A stretch of 7,336 bases of DNA from an uncultured Bacteroidia bacterium (lineage in GTDB: Bacteria; Bacteroidota; Bacteroidia; SpSt-205), in contig CALKJV010000121.1 of the NCBI GenBank assembly GCA_937995505.1, positions 1-7,336 on the forward strand, written 5' to 3'. The position numbers and the translations under genes were made by a program. The notes beneath the pieces were generated by a model, which searched no databases, had not been told where the DNA came from, and was given only the letters and a program-made list of their open reading frames with translations. This document shows positions 6,071 to 7,336 of this stretch, piece after piece. Numbering within the stretch: the stretch's first letter is position 1; every line of letters starts with the position of its first letter.

Positions 6071-7079
6071 ATTCGGTGCGGATGAGATTTTCCACAAAGG
6101 TAGTGGCTTCGGCCAGAGGGCGATACAAGGTAGCCCCGGCCGCATTGCGATGGCCTCCGCCCACATCAAACCGCTGCGCCAGCTCATGACAAGGAAACTC
6201 CCCCACGCTGCGAAGGCTTATGCGAGTACTGTCAGGATATTCTTTTAGCACGACCACGAGGAGGGTCTCTTCTAAGGCAAGGAGCTGATTCGGGAGCCCC
6301 TCTAAATGCTCCCAAGCTAAGCCATACCGCTCCAAAGCCTCAGCGGGTACAGGCAGAATCCACACCGGGAGCCCTTCCACCCGCCGCAAATGCTGCTGAA
6401 TAAGGTAGCTCTGCAGCTGTAGCACCGAAAGCTTTTTGCGCTGAAAAATGTGATGGTGAATGGTCTCTAAGGGAAAAGGTGGCGCAATCAGTTCAGCAGC
6501 AATCTGGAGGGTCTGGGGCGTAACGCTCCGAAAGCGAAACCCCCCCGTATCGGTAACTAAGCCCGTATAAAGCGCTATGCGGGCAGGGAGCGGCAAAGGC
6601 TCTTTGAACCAAGGCCGAAGCACTTGCCTGTACAAAATCTCGGTTGTGGCGGCCGCCGCGGGCTCCCAGAAGTTCCACACCTCTGCTAAGGGCTCACTAT
6701 CCGCATGGTGGTCTACCCATAAGAGGCGAGCTGGGTCTATGAGGATACGCAGCCCTTCTGGGAGGCGATCCCACTTGCCGAAATCCACACATACAGAGAG
6801 TTCTGCTTCGGACGCAGCGGCTTGAAGGGCAGAGGCGCTTTCCTCCCAGGTGTAAATATGCTCTACGCCCGGCAAAAACCGCAGATATTGGGGCACGGGG
6901 TCGGGCACTGCCAGGGTTACTTTTTTCCCTCGCTGCCTCAACGTATGGTATAACCCCAGGAGAGAGCCTACCGCATCACCGTCAGGCTTCGGATGACTCA
7001 CACAAAAGATCGCCTCAGCCGACTCCAACGCTTGCTCCCAGCTGCGCGCGTTCTTATTCACTGGACAAACATAGCACAT
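6003..7079 (-). CDS. nrnA: DHH/DHHA1 phosphoesterase, NrnA-like
   Basis: Cytoplasmic phosphoesterase of the NrnA type, which degrades short oligoribonucleotides and dephosphorylates pAp, using Mn2+ bound by the DHH domain. Numbered from the ATG at 7079 (358 residues), the motifs are HPKPDGDA at 29-36 (His29, Asp33, Asp35), an Asp in VCVDFG (Asp99), VDHH at 122-125, TDTGGFRF at 176-183 (Asp177), and the DHHA1 substrate-binding GGGHRNAAG at 307-315. All expected metal ligands are present. The start is uncertain: GTG at 7100, ATG at 7079 and GTG at 7061 are all in frame, and only 14, 35 or 53 bases would then separate it from the divergent GTG at 7115. A -7-like box at 7066-7073 would favour 7061. 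It heads the minus-strand unit. Specificity (nanoRNA, pAp, or other nucleotides) cannot be read from sequence, so the symbol denotes the family. Confidence 0.92.
   Translation of the reverse strand: MCYVCPVNKNARSWEQALESAEAIFCVSHPKPDGDAVGSLLGLYHTLRQRGKKVTLAVPDPVPQYLRFLPGVEHIYTWEESASALQAAASEAELSVCVDFGKWDRLPEGLRILIDPARLLWVDHHADSEPLAEVWNFWEPAAAATTEILYRQVLRPWFKEPLPLPARIALYTGLVTDTGGFRFRSVTPQTLQIAAELIAPPFPLETIHHHIFQRKKLSVLQLQSYLIQQHLRRVEGLPVWILPVPAEALERYGLAWEHLEGLPNQLLALEETLLVVVLKEYPDSTRISLRSVGEFPCHELAQRFDVGGGHRNAAGATLYRPLAEATTFVENLIRTEYAESLLEHYRLFLAALELQRQF
6095..6102 (-). promoter_or_regulatory. possible internal -7-like box before FKBP gene
   Basis: TACCTTTG on the minus strand matches TAnnTTTG, and a TTG lies 23 bases further upstream, the outer limit of the usual spacing. 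It would give a leader of about 20 bases for the FKBP gene and would let it be expressed apart from the nrnA-like gene, within whose coding sequence it lies. One similar box (280-287) lies in the middle of mqnD with no gene to serve, so chance matches do occur. Confidence 0.2.
7066..7073 (-). promoter_or_regulatory. possible -7 box of the minus-strand unit
   Basis: TATGTTTG on the minus strand is an exact match to the Bacteroidota -7 element TAnnTTTG and ends four bases before the in-frame GTG at 7061. If used, transcription would begin at or next to that GTG, ruling out the upstream starts at 7079 and 7100 for that transcript. No good TTG-type -33 element is visible about 20 bases upstream, so the support is partial. 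Confidence 0.28.
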
Positions 7080-7110
7080 TTGGAAGAGGTAGGCCGACAC
7101 CCCATCTTTG
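7079..7110 (+). promoter_or_regulatory. possible promoter of the divergent glycosyltransferase
   Basis: TTTG at 7079-7082 and CATCTTTG at 7103-7110 are 20 bases apart, fitting the Bacteroidota promoter pattern TTTG-N(about 20)-TAnnTTTG with one mismatch (C for the first T). The -7-like box ends four bases before the GTG at 7115, so the message would be leaderless or nearly so. The region also overlaps possible 5' ends of the nrnA-like gene on the other strand. Confidence 0.35.
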
Positions 7111-7114
7111 CGGC

Positions 7115-7336
7115 GTGCCGCCCGTAGCCATCGCTATTCTCGTACATGGAGGCAGAGAATGGCTGGAGCAATTTCTACCCAAGATTTTGGAAACGGATTA
7201 TCCGAGCTTCAGCGTATGGGTAATTGACAACGCCAGCCAGCCTCCCTTAGCGGGGTGGGTGAAAGCGCATTTTCCAAGCGTAGAAGTCACAAGATACGAG
7301 CAAAACCTCGGCTATGCGGGGGGCTATCAGCGTTTT
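7115..7336 (+). CDS. family 2 glycosyltransferase, N-terminal part
   Basis: Start of a GT-A fold glycosyltransferase, cut by the window end after 74 codons. The reading begins at a GTG and gives VPPVAIAILVHGG, then REWLEQFLPKIL, VWVIDNAS and YEQNLGYAGGYQR. This is the order found in family 2 enzymes of the rhamnosyltransferase type: first beta strand, helix, the (I/A)DNAS nucleotide-binding strand, then NxGxAGG. The GTG at 7115 is the only usual start codon (ATG, GTG or TTG) in this frame between 7049 and the first strand. The usual NWNG after the first strand is replaced by VHGG. Such enzymes transfer sugars from NDP-sugars to cell-surface glycans; donor and acceptor cannot be told. It is divergent from the minus-strand unit. 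The DXD motif and the rest of the catalytic domain lie outside the window. Confidence 0.88.
   Translation, partial: MPPVAIAILVHGGREWLEQFLPKILETDYPSFSVWVIDNASQPPLAGWVKAHFPSVEVTRYEQNLGYAGGYQRF

Noticed and set aside
6071..6187. A longer form of the FKBP protein starting at 6187
   Set aside because: The extra 39 residues lie in the nrnA-like frame's overlap, are not signal-like and would bury the lipoprotein signal. The 6070 start gives a proper lipobox position.

Overview
The window looks like a chromosomal housekeeping segment from a member of the Bacteroidota or a close relative. Support comes from several things: a DUF4292-type lipoprotein next to a secreted TPR protein, a sugar nucleotidyltransferase of the kind usually found beside that pair, a DHH phosphoesterase followed by an FKBP lipoprotein, an outer-membrane family I know only from this phylum, almost no Shine-Dalgarno sequences, and boxes resembling the TAnnTTTG -7 element. 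The DNA looks moderately GC-rich (judged by eye, not counted), high for much of this phylum. The proteins are rich in Arg, Leu, Ala and Trp and poor in Lys and Asn, so a thermophilic or deep-branching lineage is possible but unproven.

Layout. Eight genes run on the minus strand, from about 7.1 kb down to 28, in one tightly packed unit. In order of transcription they are: nrnA-like DHH phosphoesterase, FKBP prolyl isomerase lipoprotein, predicted outer-membrane barrel protein, plsY, sugar-phosphate nucleotidyltransferase, secreted TPR protein, DUF4292 lipoprotein, mqnD. Junctions are a 68-nt overlap, a 27-nt gap, a 10-nt overlap, a 9-nt gap, an 8-nt overlap and two 4-nt ATGA overlaps. No terminator is visible inside the unit. 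At the right edge a family 2 glycosyltransferase starts divergently on the plus strand, from a GTG at 7115, and runs off the window. There is no gene-free stretch over 300 bases and no RNA gene, insertion sequence, CRISPR array or prophage gene.

How the genes fit together. The theme is the cell envelope: phospholipid synthesis (PlsY), activated sugar supply (nucleotidyltransferase, perhaps with the divergent glycosyltransferase), folding of exported proteins (FKBP), an outer-membrane protein, a TPR/DUF4292 pair that may handle lipoproteins or outer-membrane components, and respiratory quinone synthesis by the futalosine route (MqnD). NrnA adds nanoRNA and pAp turnover. I see no exotic new system. 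The most interesting items are the unnamed outer-membrane family, the TPR-DUF4292 pair, the FKBP signal peptide encoded inside the end of nrnA, and a -7-like box that recurs exactly four bases before several start codons.
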